A stretch of DNA of 64,000 bases, from NCBI GenBank assembly GCA_009739215.1, contig VSJF01000007.1, forward strand, positions 62,001-126,000, given 5' to 3'. This DNA comes from Floccularia luteovirens. Its lineage: Eukaryota > Basidiomycota > Agaricomycetes > Agaricales > Squamanitaceae. Each line of letters begins with the position of its first letter. Positions within the stretch are counted from its first letter, which is position 1. Made by a program: the position numbers and the translations under genes. Of this stretch, positions 11,286-24,312 are shown in pieces. The notes below the pieces were generated by a model, which was given only the letters and a program-made list of their open reading frames with translations, ran no database searches and was not told the origin of the DNA.

Positions 11286-13000
11286 ACTTGCTGCCAATAA
11301 CAAGTTATAGTGAACTTTGCAAACCCTGGATAATCTTATACAGAAGGGTCGATTCTATGCACACGAAAAGAGTACCGTATATAGCGACGTTGATGGCTGG
11401 ACGGAGTCACGGAGATAATCAGAGTTCGAATCGACAAGTTTGTTCAATCAGAATCGGGGGAAAATATCAGCTATTTACATACACAAGCGGTGGGGAAAAG
11501 ATTCTGATACAAAGCGGAGTAATTAGGCCCTGTCAAAAAGTGTTCGTCAAAATAGCTAAAAACTGAAATGAGCAACCCTCGTTTTTACACAACGCCACAT
11601 AGGATGTATATATATCAGCAAGTACAACATTCCGCTGAGGAAAAAAAGGGATCTATGATCTACATACGCGCGTGAGGATCAGGAATTCGCCACCGCCACG
11701 ATTTTTTACCCCAGACCCTCAGATAAGCAAAGTAAGTACCCTTAGATACTTCGCGGGAGTGTATCGCGTATCTAATCTGAACGTTGAACAACCAGAGGGT
11801 TAGGTTTACGAAATTGTTAGAATGTCAAATTTTTATTCCCGTCAAGATGTATACATCCTATTAAGAGGGGGCGATTGTCATGTTCTAGCCCTACGAAGCA
11901 CCCTGGACGCGTTCTCATATCGAATATAAAGGCAAAAGTAGGACACCAGTAGGCCAGAAGTTCATTCGGGTTGATGGCTGAGGGAGGTGGGGTGGGATGT
12001 CAACGAATGGTGGGTCTTTTTTCTGTGTGTCGTAGGCTTTTACATGGATGTCGATTTAGCTTACATATTAGATTGTGTTACCCACCTTTAATATCGCTTT
12101 CCCGACTTGTGCTCTTGATCTAGAATATATTATAGTCCTCTAGATATCAATTCCCGACGTAGTAATGAATCCACATACCATTAATATTTCGGAGCGAATC
12201 CAAGGCAAAACTCTCCAACAATGGATCTGGCCATGTGAATTTTGTAGCATACATATACGTACAAATGATCAAGGGATTAATGTTGTGTGTGGGACATTAT
12301 TAAGTCTCTATTCTTTCTAAAAATAAAAAAAGTTCGAGGTGTCATCAACGTTACAGGTACTGGTTTTAGTTATATGCGCCTCGACGTCGAATGAGTTCAT
12401 TAGAAGATCGCGTTTTTGACAGTTATATGTTATCCGGTCTTTTGTGATTATCTATCCCACGTCAGAATACTGATTGCGTTGGCTGATTAAACGAAATTGT
12501 TTCGTGACATGGTATGGCCAGATCCAGAGCTGAAAAAAAAACGGTTTGTGAGTATGTTTGAAGCACAACCATGGACGTTAGCAGGGGTGGCGGCAATTGA
12601 CAAAAAGCCACCCTGAGTTCCTAAAATAAAACTGCCACACAAAAAAATGGTGAAACAAAAAAGCGTAAAAGTATCTCGGATAGACAAGGTACATGTACTC
12701 GGTACACTAAAGCAACTGAAGCAAGCGAGTTTGAACCTGATTGAACTAGTTTATCACAAGTAGGACTGTGGGAAGTGTGTGATGATAGTCAGAAAAGTGA
12801 GGACCCTGAAGTGATGCTGGCCGGCATGAGTGGCACACGAGTTATGGTTGATCGGAGATGGTAGTTGTAGTAGTAGTGATAGAAAGAGGGAGAGAGATGG
12901 GAAGAGCGAAGAAGGGGAGGAATGATAAAGAAACTTCACACGGGGACAGTGGAATGCATGGAGAAAGTCGGGAGTAAAACGATCAGTTTGTTGGACTAAT
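11286..13000. other. Gene-free stretch of about 1.7 kb
   Basis: Low GC, several homopolymer runs, no supported gene. The last few hundred bases must include the promoter of the gene at 13001. A minus-strand frame at 12754-13020 is the complement of pyrimidine-rich leader sequence and is not called. Confidence 0.4.
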
Positions 13001-15638
13001 TTGGATCTCATCTCCTTCATCCCGACTACTCCTCCTCCTCCTCTTCCTTTGCTTCGGACGATATCGCGCTCTATATATCGAATGCCTGCAAACTCCTTTT
13101 CTCACAATCCTCCCTTTCCTTCTTCCGTATATCCAACCCCTCCACTCCATTCTCGTTCAACCACATTCCAAACTCCATTCAAGCCTCCAGCTCATAAACA
13201 TGCTCATCATCTACATTCAATACCTCCCCGTGAAAAGAGTACACGTACTCTCATCATAGATCATATGCTTTGGGTTCATGGTTAGTCCTGTTTACACACA
13301 TGTCCATTCTCACAACTTCATATCCCTCTCTACTCTATCAGGCAGAACCCGCTTCGCACAGGCCCGCGCTGAATTGGGAATGACAGATTCCACAGGGGGA
13401 CCCTCATCAATGAACTACGCCCATCGTAAACGGCCAGAGAACTACGAAGAAGATGATGATGAAGGAAGCGAAGGGGAGGACGTCATTGTACTCAAATCAA
13501 GAACAGGAGGTCCCGGTCATCCACATAACGATGAAGAGGACGAACGTCTAGGGCGTCAGGACCTACCGCTCGCAAGAAGTCTGCGATTGCGAGCAGAAGG
13601 CCTCGAGAAAGTCATCACCTCTATGCTTGAACAGCCCCCGCCTATCCACCCGATTAATGACGAAGATATTTTAACTCCTCCGACCTCCCCCAAGATTAAC
13701 CCTTCTAATCAGCGAGATTTAGCTCATCCCCACACCCTCCCTAACGGCGTCAGACTAAGGCTAGCACTCGGTACGATCATCAACGATCTCTTTGCCCGTC
13801 AGGCCCCCCATCCTCCTTACCGCCATACTCATCCATCCAATCAAAAGATCACCACCCCTCCTGAACAATCTCCCTCCATGTCTTTAATATCTAATTTACC
13901 AGAATCTCTCACACCATTATCCTCCATCTCAGGTGCTTTCCTAAGCCAACCACCTGTTGTACTTTCTCCCATCAATGATTCTTCGTATCCAATTCAACCC
14001 GTAGGTTCATATCATTAGTGTTCTCACATGTCAGCTTATGATCATACAGCAACAGAGATTGTCCCCACCAACCCCGAGCCAACGTACACACTCTCTATAC
14101 ACTGCAGGTGCGGATCCAAGTACCGCCAACTCTCCGCCGGCCTTCCGTTGTCCGAGGCATTTGCACACGGGTTGCGAAATCTGTGTCGAAGCAAAGTCTG
14201 GTTCGCGGCAAACCCTAAGCAGCTCTCGTGGTCGTTCAAGTTCATTTGGTTCCGATAGAAGCAATCAGAACAATAATAACTGGAGATCAATGTCCGCATC
14301 TGGTGGAAGTGGTGGTGGGAGTACTGGGGGAATGACAGGATGGCAAGATGGAAGTGGGATTGGTTCTGGTCTGTTAAGACCAGGTGTGAAAGGTAGTGCG
14401 CTGCGCAGGAAGGTGAGCGACGTAGACACCCGCGATGGTGAAGATGGAAACGCGTCTACAGGCGCTGGGAACACAAAGCTGAGCAAGCTGATACCCAGAT
14501 TCATACGCCTCTCTGCATTGGTCGCTACCGAACTCGGGAGGGAGGCGAGGGAAGATGTAGAGGAAGAAGGTGGGGGGGAAAGTGAAGAAGGTAGTAAATA
14601 CAAGGACGGCAGTAATGCGGGCGGTGATACTTCAACCAGGGACGCATCTTCTAGGAGACAGTCAACATCGACATCATTGTCAAATGATACAGGTCGGTGG
14701 GAAAACTCAGACCCTAGGGTCCTTCGTCGAATGTCATCGTCTTCCTCTTCATCGATCTCCACATCTCCATCTACGGCTACTCGCACTACCCAAAATGCGA
14801 TGTACCAATATGCGTTACTCCCTACGAGAGAGTGGTATATGCTCCTTGCTGGCCTCTTGACACGCGCCGTTCTGGAAGGCTACCTCACAGCAGGTTGGAG
14901 ACGCTCTCATGCTGCACGGTGCTTGTTAATGGTCGGCCTCGGAATTCACGAGAACAGACCCCCCTTTAAGGGGACAGATATGCTCTCTCCGGAGGATAAA
15001 TACAATGCTGAAGAGGAGGAGTTTGAGGAATTTGATCCCGACGAGCTTCCAAGACCTTGTAGATGCTGTTAAGCTTTTATTTCCTGGACTTAGGGATGGT
15101 GCAGGCTAAGGTGGGGAGTGCGGCAGAGGAGGAATATGGGGTTGAAATGTATGAGCGTTTGCGCAAGGTACGTCATATGCGCATATATTCGCCGTCATCG
15201 CCTAGAATGACCCGTGTATTAGTTTTATGACATACCAGCGTCAACACCAGACCTGTCCACACATATGGAGGACTTGGCCTGGCAATTCCCTGCGGAGCCT
15301 GTAGAACGAGCAGCAGTGCGGTTCTGTGAGGCAATCGCTAGATGGAGAGGCAAACCTGAACTTGAAACTGTGAGTTCATACCCATTAACTTTACTCTATT
15401 TAAAAATAAAACACTTACGACGTTTTAGTATAAAAAGAAAGCACAGCCCTCTCCGTCGGCATCATCCTTTGAAGGAAGCACGAGTATGACAATTGAATCT
15501 CTGGTGCACTCCGCAAGTCCCGTGTTAGGGAATGCTATTCCAGGGATTTCAACCAACTTCTCATCTCACGCCTCTGTCGCACAGGACGAACAGAGGGGGT
15601 CTGGGAAGCAGGAGACTGAAAAGGAAACCATCTATTGA
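13001..15638 (+). CDS. Large low-complexity protein of unknown function, reading frame broken near 3' end
   Basis: First possible start at 13001; an in-frame ATG at 13082 (MPANSFSH) is an alternative. Splices supported by phase: donor GTTAGT near 13280 to an acceptor before GRTRFAQARAELGM; donor after PIQP (14001) to the acceptor ATACAG at about 14050; RLRK (near 15169) to FYDIPASTPDL; PELET to YKKKAQ. The product of about 800 residues has Pro/Ser-rich and acidic low-complexity parts, conserved-looking blocks LRLRAEGLEKVI and LPNGVRLRLALGTIINDLF, a Cys/His stretch CPRHLHTGCEIC, and a globular region LPTREWYMLLAGLLTRAVLEG. Near 15050 the frame leaves DELPR; FQDLVDAVKLLFPGLRDG continues one frame over, and KVGSAAEEEYGVEMYERLRK in the third. 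No intron explains either shift, so the gene is mutated or the sequence has errors. The family is not recognised. Confidence 0.6.
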
Positions 15639-17983
15639 TATGTATTTCAGAGAGCAATCGATGTTGGTGAGGAAAAGAAGGAAGGACGGGGATAGTGGGA
15701 GAGCTCAGAAGAGGGTACATGTGTAATCGTCATCTTGATGTTTGGTTGCTTCCAATCATTCAGGCCAGGGTAAATGTATTATTTTTTTTTGCGTTGTATG
15801 CTGGGCTGGGTATGTTCGTTTTTTTCTCATATCTTTTACGATATGGACTCATCGTTGGTATTATGTAGCAAATCTTTTTTTTTGAAGTTTTCTTGTATTT
15901 CTAGTATATATGAGCAGATGTACAATTAATTGGATCTGCATTAATATTTTAACTAAACTCAAAGTAGTATGTACCAGTATAATTTTATATACAGTATACA
16001 AAAACCATGTGGCACAAGCATGGCAGGGCTATTCAAATGAAAAGTTAACTAAACAGAGAAAGAAGCTGTAGCCTTCCCGCTCAGTTTTCAAATGAAACAT
16101 GTCATAGTCATAGCTTTTTTTGAAAAAGTAGCGGCCTGCAAGTACTTACACCCCTGACATGTACCATTCCACCGCCTCACATGGCCACCACGTTGCCCAC
16201 TTTTCTTTATAATAACTTCTTAGATCGTGGACCTGGTTCGTTTGGCTCGGGACGGAAACAAAAAACTTTTTGTCGGACGTATCTGTACACACGCGCAGTA
16301 AAAAAAAACCAAACGTGACGCCTCGTATAAGTATCGGATATGGTAATACTGAACCGAGAACATGTTCCCAGTGTCACTTTAGGAAGATTTCTTCAAGCTC
16401 AAGTCCATGCTCCCCCCTCCCAACCCGGGTGACTGCGACCACGCCGCCTCTCGCCTCTACCACCTGCATTTGATGGATGCAGGATTATACGTTACAACTA
16501 CGTAGCAAGTATGATACGATGTCACGGAGTAATATGGAAGTTTGATCTGTAGTAGTTTCGAAGTTCTTGAAAGAAAAAGTAAATTACATACGATCGTGAC
16601 TTGAAGGTCAAACCAGTAAATAGTAAAATAACTACGTGGGGACCACCCGTTGACCTCGGAATTCATACACTTCGAAACGAAAAAATGGTTTCTTTTTGGG
16701 CCATATTTGCACAGTTTATGTTGTTAATATATGATGCCACCCGAGGATATAGAAAAACTGGCACTGCGAAAAGATCGACGTTTGGATCTTTGCCATCACT
16801 ATCATATCGTACACGCGTTCAGGGAATGAAACGCACGAGTCTTTTTTGCGCTTTTCAAAATAGGCTTGGGATACGAATCATTAGATATAACTCATTGGAC
16901 ACGCACTGGTTCTGGTTACACTTGTAGTTCAGTCTAGGGGAAATCCCGTACGTAATTAATAAATATCTCTCCATTCCTCGAGCCAATTTGATCCTTCCCT
17001 GTTTTTTTATTTCTCACCCTCACTTTTTTGATTTGACTGCGCCACACTCTTCACACTCGACCGCAGGATATCTTCTTCACTTCACGCAGATATATGATGC
17101 GTGATTGAAGGAAATATCAAATCATCACAAAAACGCAGACACCCTCAGTCTCTTCACTTGCACTTATTGTTGGTTGTCATCATACACAAAATGATGATAT
17201 GTAACGAGTTTTTGAGCCGTGCCGATACACTAGCGTGTACCCTTTTCCTTTCTCTTCTTGGAAAAAAAAATAGTCCACGTTGTAGGGGCCGAACCCATTA
17301 TGTATTTTCTATGATGCGGTGCAGTATGTACTACGTATGTGCCGCTGGGTTGAATTTGTCATTTGCCATCCCCTGTCACCCGAAAGTCGCATCAGGACTT
17401 GAAGCTTGAAGCTTGAAGGATGATGATGATGATGGGGGTCAACTTCTCCGACATCATCGATATCACACCTGATACTTTTAATTTACCCGACGCAATCTGT
17501 CAAACTTGATAAACTGTTTTGTATATTTTAAATATTGAAATCAACAGTAGCATTCATCAAGTCTTTGAAGAGGGAACGATATTTTGGATTGCAAAGTCAT
17601 AGTCTCAAAGATGAAATTCTTTGTAAACCATAGGTTGCTGAAAAATACAGGGATAGAATGTACACGATCGATAGCGATGCATATGAGAGCATGAGAGTAC
17701 ACGAACGAACAAGAGAAACGTAGCAATAGTAACATGGGATGTGGCACGTTATATCTGGGAAGATTGTGGGTTCTACGAGATTGATAGAGACAGTCATGTC
17801 TGTTTAAATGTATAACGAATGGATCCAGAATGCAATGTCGGTTTTTCAAAGAACAAAAAAAAGGGGAGAATTAAGCTGTCGAAATATGAAATCGTACTTT
17901 GTAAGATAGCTGTTTTAAAAGGTGTGCATTCTATCAAGTAAAGTTAGTAATGTCCCATTGTACGTGCAGTTAAGTTTAGGGAC
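15639..17983. other. Gene-free stretch of about 2.3 kb
   Basis: 3' flank of the large low-complexity gene and 3' flank of the zinc-finger gene, rich in homopolymer T and A runs. Contains short microsatellites near 17400-17440 (three repeats of cttgaag and a run of gatgat). No supported gene. Confidence 0.4.
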
Positions 17984-18001
17984 TATCTTCTCATAGTCCC
18001 G
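17980..18001. terminator. Perfect hairpin overlapping the stop codon of the zinc-finger gene
   Basis: The arms gggactat (17980-17987) and atagtccc (17994-18001) pair perfectly around a six-base loop. The TAG stop of the gene (17986-17984, minus strand) lies inside the stem. Whether it affects termination, readthrough or mRNA stability is unknown; the type is a best guess. Confidence 0.3.
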
Positions 18002-19422
18002 CAGGTCTTCAGGTGCCGTTTGAGAACACCTTGAGTTGTGAAACGCATGTCGCAGTAGTCGCATTTATGCGGCCTCTCCCCTCGATGTGACCTTTCATGA
18101 TCTAAAAATCAAAACATGTATCAGCGAGCAGAACTCATACAAACAAAGAGACAAGACTCACTCAACAAATTGTGTTTCGCTGTAAAATCCGCGGGGCATC
18201 CTGGCATCGGGCAGCGATATACCGAACCCCGCATACGACGCTTCCTGCTAGCATCTCGCATTCTCGCAGACCCAACAGTTCGGGGACTGGCAACGTGAGG
18301 AGATGTATTGATTCCACCACCGGCTGCATTCGATGGACTACTAGGTACATGCGGGGAAGTGTTCTTCCATGTAAGAGAGGGGTCGATGGCGGGGGAGCTG
18401 GCTGATGCTGGGGTAAGGGGGGTAAGGGGGTCCTCCGAGAGGGCACTCGTAGAAGATGAACATGAGGTGGGGATTCCAAAATGATTAGACTCGGTCGTTT
18501 GTATAAACCATTCATCATTGGATGGTCTGACGGAGGATGCAGGGGTAGGTGGTGCCGTGGCGTAAGCCCGCTTTGGCGGACTCGCTTGGGGTGGAAGGTG
18601 ATACGCTCCTGGAAAAGCCACTGTCTGGTCACCATGATAATAAACAAGGCTGGGGTCACCACCACTAAGTGGTAAAGAAAACCCGTCCCACGGAGCGCTT
18701 AAATCTCCCACGGGCAAGGTCTCGTTGGGAAGATTACTGTCGCTTGCATTAGAGAAGGTAGTGCCCAAAGACGGTGCCGATGGGCTGTAACGGTGCCCAA
18801 GAAAGACCTCTGAGGGCCTGGTGATCAGCCGGTGATAGAGCTGACCATTATCATAGCTGACGGGAGATTGATGATCGACGAAGGGATCATCCTCGTTGGT
18901 CTGGATATCATCCCAAGGACCTCTAAAGGTTCTGACACCCCGACGATCGTGGGGTGACAGAGAGAGATTGGAGGAGGGAGAATTCGGGGAATGAATGAGT
19001 AATCCGTGCATGCCATTGGTAGCATCATTTGGAAGGGACTCGTTCAGCTGAGAAAGAGGTTCGAGAGTGGAGCCCATGAACTGAGGACTTGGATTGGAGT
19101 GGACTGTGGTAGTTCGGGTGAGCGCCGAGCACCCAAGCAGTCGTGGTTAAAACTCACTGTCATCTGAAGCTGTTGAAAAAGGACTGTCAACCAATCCCTC
19201 TTGAGATCGATGTTGCTGCCAGTAATCGCTTGGTGGGTTGTCTTCATAGGACTGATAGTTCGCCAAATGAATATCCAACGGCTCAAGGACAGGGTGTGGC
19301 GTATGGATTGCCGAGTCACCATCTCCGTCGAACTCTACATCGGTGGGGCACATATTAGTATCATGAGTGATAAGATAATAAGGACCAGTTTGTTTACCTA
19401 GATTCCTAGCGCTATGTAACAT
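17984..19422 (-). CDS. C2H2-type zinc-finger transcription regulator
   Basis: Probably binds DNA through two C-terminal fingers. Finger 1 starts YRCPMPGC and has C-x4-C-x12-H-x3-H; the canonical linker HRGERPHKC leads to finger 2, CDYCDMRF to HLKTC, which has Cys where the last His is expected. The stop follows a few residues later (17986-17984). An intron (donor GTGAGT near 18161, acceptor TTTTTAG near 18106) splits finger 1. The upstream 330 residues are Ser/Pro/Thr-rich with SP and TP pairs, typical of a regulatory or activation region, with basic ASRKRRMRG just before the fingers, a likely nuclear signal. Further introns are inferred near 19344-19406 and 19097-19155. The ATG at 19422 (MLHSARN) is the first clean start; an extra 5' exon between 19480 and 19667 is possible but its splice phase did not work. 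Confidence 0.7.
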
Positions 19423-22400
19423 GGCTAAAGGTCGTAACAATGAGTCGACTGGCACAGGCGTACCATAATCACTGTTATGTGGAAGTCAGGCATAGCTCTG
19501 GAGGAAGTAGCGGATATACTGACTTTATTCGGATTGACGGTACATTCATTAGAGTGAATGACTCGAGGATAGAAACTCAGTAGGAAGCCAGGGAAGGGTG
19601 TGGCAGGAGTGACTAGAGGACTCTGCATTATAAGGTGAGCATAGATAAGCTGTAGCGTCACAGTCAAAGTCTCTGTGACTCTATACTAATGTCCTTGGTG
19701 AATCTTGAGGGAGACAAACCGGTTTGTCACACCTGATTTCCCGGCCATGGTTTCCGGGTGGTTTGTGACTGTCATTTGGATTTGTGGTAACCAAGATGCA
19801 AAAGACCAGCCTCATGTTCTCGGTCCGGACTAAAAATTGCTGTGCATCAAACTCGAGTTGGATCGTGTTTGTATATATTTCTTTTTGTTGCCATTGCAAG
19901 CTCAGCGCCAGGGTGCCATTGATATGCTAGTACAACTAACTCTCATATTATCCACCCAAAGCGCAATCATCAAGGCTCATGTCAACGTTTTTTGCGGTAT
20001 TTTATTCTGTTCCCGAAAAATTTCTTTCAACGAAAATTATTTCAGCGCTAATTGTCGGCTTTTTCCGTTACTGCTGACTCGGGGACGCAGGACCTTGATG
20101 CGGCAAAATGTGTATACAATGGTGATAAAATCACCGACCATTCCGAGTCCAATATTCACCCAATCATGAAAAGGAAGCGTTTGTCAAAACTTCTTACCAA
20201 TCCGTCAAGACTCCGAAGTGTCTATACGTCTCGGGCTATGTTTTTTTTTGTTGTGCAAAAACGCGTCCTCAACGTGTTGCATTGCTATACACCTGTCATC
20301 GAATCTTTTCGTTATCTTAAACACGCAACAAGTACCTCCCCCCCTCCGTCATGAACGAAAACAGATCGCCGATATGTATCATGAGGCAATATATCTATAA
20401 CACTCTCATTTACAAACCAAAATACTGATTTACCCCATTTGACATCTCCGCCGATCGATCACTTGTTCATTGTTAATTTGCGCTTAATTACCTGCAAAGT
20501 ATTTGTATGCACCTCTTTAAGATACGAACCCCCGCTATAATTCCCTCGAATCTCTTCATATCAATCCACCATGTCTCGTTTCTCCCGCATCATCAGATGC
20601 GGGTTTCGGTGCTTCTGTCTCTTTCTGTATGAAGATGTGCATGGACCCCAAAGTGTATGGACCCCAAACTTATGATGTAGAAGTGTTACTGTTCTGTTAC
20701 TTGGGTGAAAGCATATTTTGCATCATATTATAGCTGCTGTAACGATTGGTAACCCCCACAGTGGTGTAGTGCCTCCATTATGGGGTAGGTATACTAGAAT
20801 TGGTTTCTCAAATTGATCTTACAGGAACTATTTTCGATACTCCGCCTCCCATAGAGACCTAAACGTTTGATGGTAACCAACACGAGGCCTTGTTCCAGCG
20901 ATTACTCCTACCGTGTTAATATCACTAGGACTTTTGCTGGCCCAACCGAAATTCTCATGTGTTACTAGGACAGAGGCAAAGCCCAGATTAGTACGACTGT
21001 GGTACGGGGATCATAATGCCACGCACGTTGATTGTAAAAAACGGAGCTTAGACCTTACCTGTAACATGAAGGCGTCCAATTCGTTTCGCATTGATTGCGC
21101 AGCAAGATCCAGCGATTCTTCCTTGTGAAAGGAAGGTGCGATTTAAAACAGGAAAGCATCACTTTGATTTTGTGGTATGTAAATCTCGGTGGCGCTATTG
21201 TGAATTCATGACATTGAATTGTCTGTCAGTTGTCTGTATGTCATGTTCGTGACAGCTCACAACTTCAGCGTGATTATGGTTCAACATATTTGCCGGGACT
21301 TCAAGTTCAAGTCCTTTACACACCTCCTGAATAGTAGCTGTGTCTATATATCGCTCGAAACCGTTCAAACCCTTAAACAAATCCATCTTCCCCTTTGAAA
21401 TACAGCCTTATAGATTACCCTAAGTATGAAAAGATATCTAGTTCATCAGAAAGACGAAAGACCCGACAGGTTTCTCCTATTTCTGTACACCTTCGAAAAA
21501 TTGGTTTCAGAAGTCTTCGTTTGTGCAACTATTTGTAAAAGGATACGTACCTCCGATTGACTAGATTCTTCCTCCCTAGACGGAACTTGATAATTAATTT
21601 TGCCAAGCGCTCTGACAGAAGAACTCTCGACCACGCATCAATCAATCTCGAAGGATAGATCAAAATTGGTTTCCATATCCTGCTGTCCCAAATTGCCGTA
21701 GGATTTATGATTACGGAGAATGATGAAAGAGAAACCTGACTGTTGCCAAAAGTCCTGTGCCGTCAATTCCGTAATTGAATGTTATAATTTACATCCTTAC
21801 GAATAAACGTTTAGAGATCATTCGTCCATGTTACTTAGAACATGACATGTGAACAAAAATTATAAGGTTCAGTATACCTGCAAAGAGTTCAGCTTTTTGA
21901 TGGGAAAAATGATGCGCTCGACGATAGCACCCGGGGTTTCTCCTGCTTCTGAATAGAAAAAATCAAATCTTATTAACATTGGAGGTAAAGGTATGTGAAG
22001 TAATGGTACGAATCTGTAAGATTCGATAACACCCCCTCAACATCTTCAATTGAATATATATCGTATTCGCTTCGTTTTCAAGGCTGTGGAAATGTACGTA
22101 TGTCTGTGAATACGAGCCTCTGACCTCAAACCAAAAAACAGATGGGATCAATCCAACCCCTTAAGACCATCGGTGTGAGTTGATGAAAGACGCAGAGGAA
22201 ATCAATCATGCATATATATCAAGTGAATCACTACTATCTACAAAGGGAACGGGAACCGCACAGAGTAATACTTTACTCATTTGAAACGTTCACTTTGGTT
22301 GACTGGTTTAGGGGAGCATACACATCTAAGATCTTCGCGTGATTTTCTACGTAGGGTGGACGCCAAAAGCTACCTAATGAAGCCAAGGCTTGAAGTTCAC

Positions 22401-22818
22401 TTGCATAATTATTCCCATGCGACAGCGGATAAAAGCATCTCGTCATGTATCTCCGCCCCGGGTCACTCGTATGTGAAGCTAGTCAATGAGCCACGAGTCG
22501 GTCTTTAGATGAGCTGACAAGTTGATGATGTCAAGATACACACCACCATCAGAGGCTCGAATATGATGTTCTACGACCTTCATATATTTGGGGCGCATTG
22601 TACTTTGTTCACCATAATCTGCTAGATATTGACAAAGTTTCCGGTTGTGAGCACGTTTCAGACCCTTGCGTGGGCATATCAATGCGTACTTGATGAGAGG
22701 TTACGCGGAATATCACAAAAATAAATTTACAGCCCATCGTTTGATCTAAGAGACTTTGTTGTACCTTGCGAATGGCTGTGACTGGGTTGGAAAGCGAGAG
22801 CAACATGAATTCGGTTGC
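19423..22818. other. Gene-poor stretch of about 3.4 kb
   Basis: Contains the promoter side of the zinc-finger gene. Scattered short minus-strand frames (for example 21446-21634 and 21963-22151) have some codon-like character but no motif, start or splice support. A small hairpin (cccgcat/atgcggg) sits near 20586-20604. No tRNA was recognised. Confidence 0.35.
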
Positions 22819-23010
22819 TCACCTGAGTAGATTAAAACCCAGGAGATCCTGGTCGCTCCTTGTGTCTTGACATAACAAAGTTCCGGGGGCTGATGCGTGT
22901 GTATTGGAAGTAGCCAAAGTAAGTATCAGTAGTACAGCAATGATACGAATTTTTCTCTGTGAAATTTGCGGCCCGGTGCCGCCCATATGACGCATCTTTG
23001 AAAATGAAAT
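22819..23010 (-). other. Possible start of a small secreted or membrane protein gene
   Basis: A minus-strand frame beginning MRHMGGTGPQISQRKIR is followed by a hydrophobic run (IIAVLLILTLATS) and NTHASAPG, which resembles a signal peptide with an Ala-x-Ala cleavage site. The frame ends at a GTGAGC donor near 22824. A later frame (22500-22690) contains RKGLKRAHNRKLCQYLADYG and could be a downstream exon, but I could not join the two in phase. Left as a suspicion. Confidence 0.25.
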
Positions 23011-23239
23011 GTTGTGGAGTCGTGTTGTAGAACGTCCAGCTGACTGACTTTCGTCGGTATTAGCGAGTAGGCCAAGAGCCGGCTGCGATCTAAGCTCTAA
23101 GCTTTCAGAAACAAACACATGGTAGTTCTGAATGCAGGTCTTTATTCGGGGTTCTCGGCCGGCGAAATTCATCAACTCACGAAGGAATCATCCTAGTATT
23201 CGCACATTACCTTCTCTCCATACTTTTCGGCTTCTTACC

Positions 23240-24217
23240 ATGTCTACAACCACACCTGTAGAACCTTTACCTGACCAATCTTCCCCAGAAAGAGTAACAG
23301 AACTGCGGGAGAACCTCGAGGAAGTAAGGCTTCGTGTGAAAGCTGCTTCTGCCCATTCATCGTTTTCACCAACACTGGTGGCGGTATCGAAACTAAAGCC
23401 TGCTTCTGATATCTCTGCATGCTTCGAAGCCGGACAACTCGACTTTGGGGAGAATTATGCCCAGGAGCTTGTTGATAAAGCAAAAGTGGTATGTACACCT
23501 AACGGTTACAAGGAGGAGCGTTATTTTGTGCAAGCTGTTCATCTATTGTTCATTTAGCTACCAGATGAGATTCGTTGGCACTTCATCGGTTCCCTGCAAT
23601 CCAACAAAGCTAAATTATTAGCATGTGCGTAATACTCTATTACACTTCACAACTTCCTCATCTATCGATCTACAGCAATTCCTAATTTATATTCGGTACA
23701 AACCCTATCCTCAAGTAAAGCTGCTACAGCTCTCAATAAAGCTTTGCCAACCACGAGGTTATCACCGCTTAATGTATTCATACAAGTCAATACTTCGGGA
23801 GAAGACTCCAAGTCTGGACTACCTCCTCTCACGCAGTCTTCCACGATTGAAAGCTCAGAATTGGTACAGTTAGCTGTGAACATCATAACAGAATGTCCGC
23901 ATCTACATCTAGAAGGCTTAATGACAATTGGGGCACTAGAACAGTCCTTGAATACATCAGATACAGCAAAGAACGCCGACTTCGAGACTCTAAAGGAAAC
24001 GAGAGATGTACTACACAAACATCTATCAGAAAGATTTGGTGTTTCTGGTTCGAACGTGGACTTGGGGACGATGAATTGGGGCGTAGATGGAACAAGAAGA
24101 CTTAGGTTGAGTATGGGAATGTCGAGTGATTTTGAATCCGCGCTCAAATCTGGGGCCGATGTCGTTCGAGTAGGAACGAGCATTTTCGGCCAGCGCGCAA
24201 AGAGAATAGATATGTAA
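23240..24217 (+). CDS. Pyridoxal phosphate homeostasis protein (YggS/PROSC/PLPBP family)
   Basis: Binds pyridoxal 5'-phosphate and buffers vitamin B6 and amino-acid pools; it has the alanine-racemase N-terminal barrel fold without racemase activity. The start ATG at 23240 gives MSTTTPVEPLP; the PLP lysine lies in LVAVSKLKPA near residue 60, followed by FGENYAQEL. Introns after DKAKV (about 23490-23558) and after KLLA (about 23623-23673) join in phase to LPDEIRWHFIGSLQSNKA and SIPNLYSVQTL. Later motifs are VFIQVNTSGE, HLEGLMTIGA, LSMGMSSDFE and the phosphate-binding VRVGTSIFG near the C-terminus. About 285 residues, slightly longer than bacterial homologues because of N-terminal and internal additions. 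All key motifs are present. It is convergent with ALG12, whose stop lies only about 95 bases away. Confidence 0.92.
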
Positions 24218-24312
24218 TCATATAGTAGAAAGCACTACATCATGAAATCAGAATCAGAATTCTGGTCTGTATAGGTTCACAGCAACTTTTGAAATTCATG
24301 AAAATACAATAA

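Noticed and set aside
12754..13020. 88-codon minus-strand frame rich in Ser, Leu and Pro
   Set aside because: It is the complement of the 5' leader of the gene at 13001 and purely low complexity.
14265..14786. 173-codon minus-strand frame
   Set aside because: Shadow of the repeat-rich coding exon of the plus-strand gene (13001-15638).
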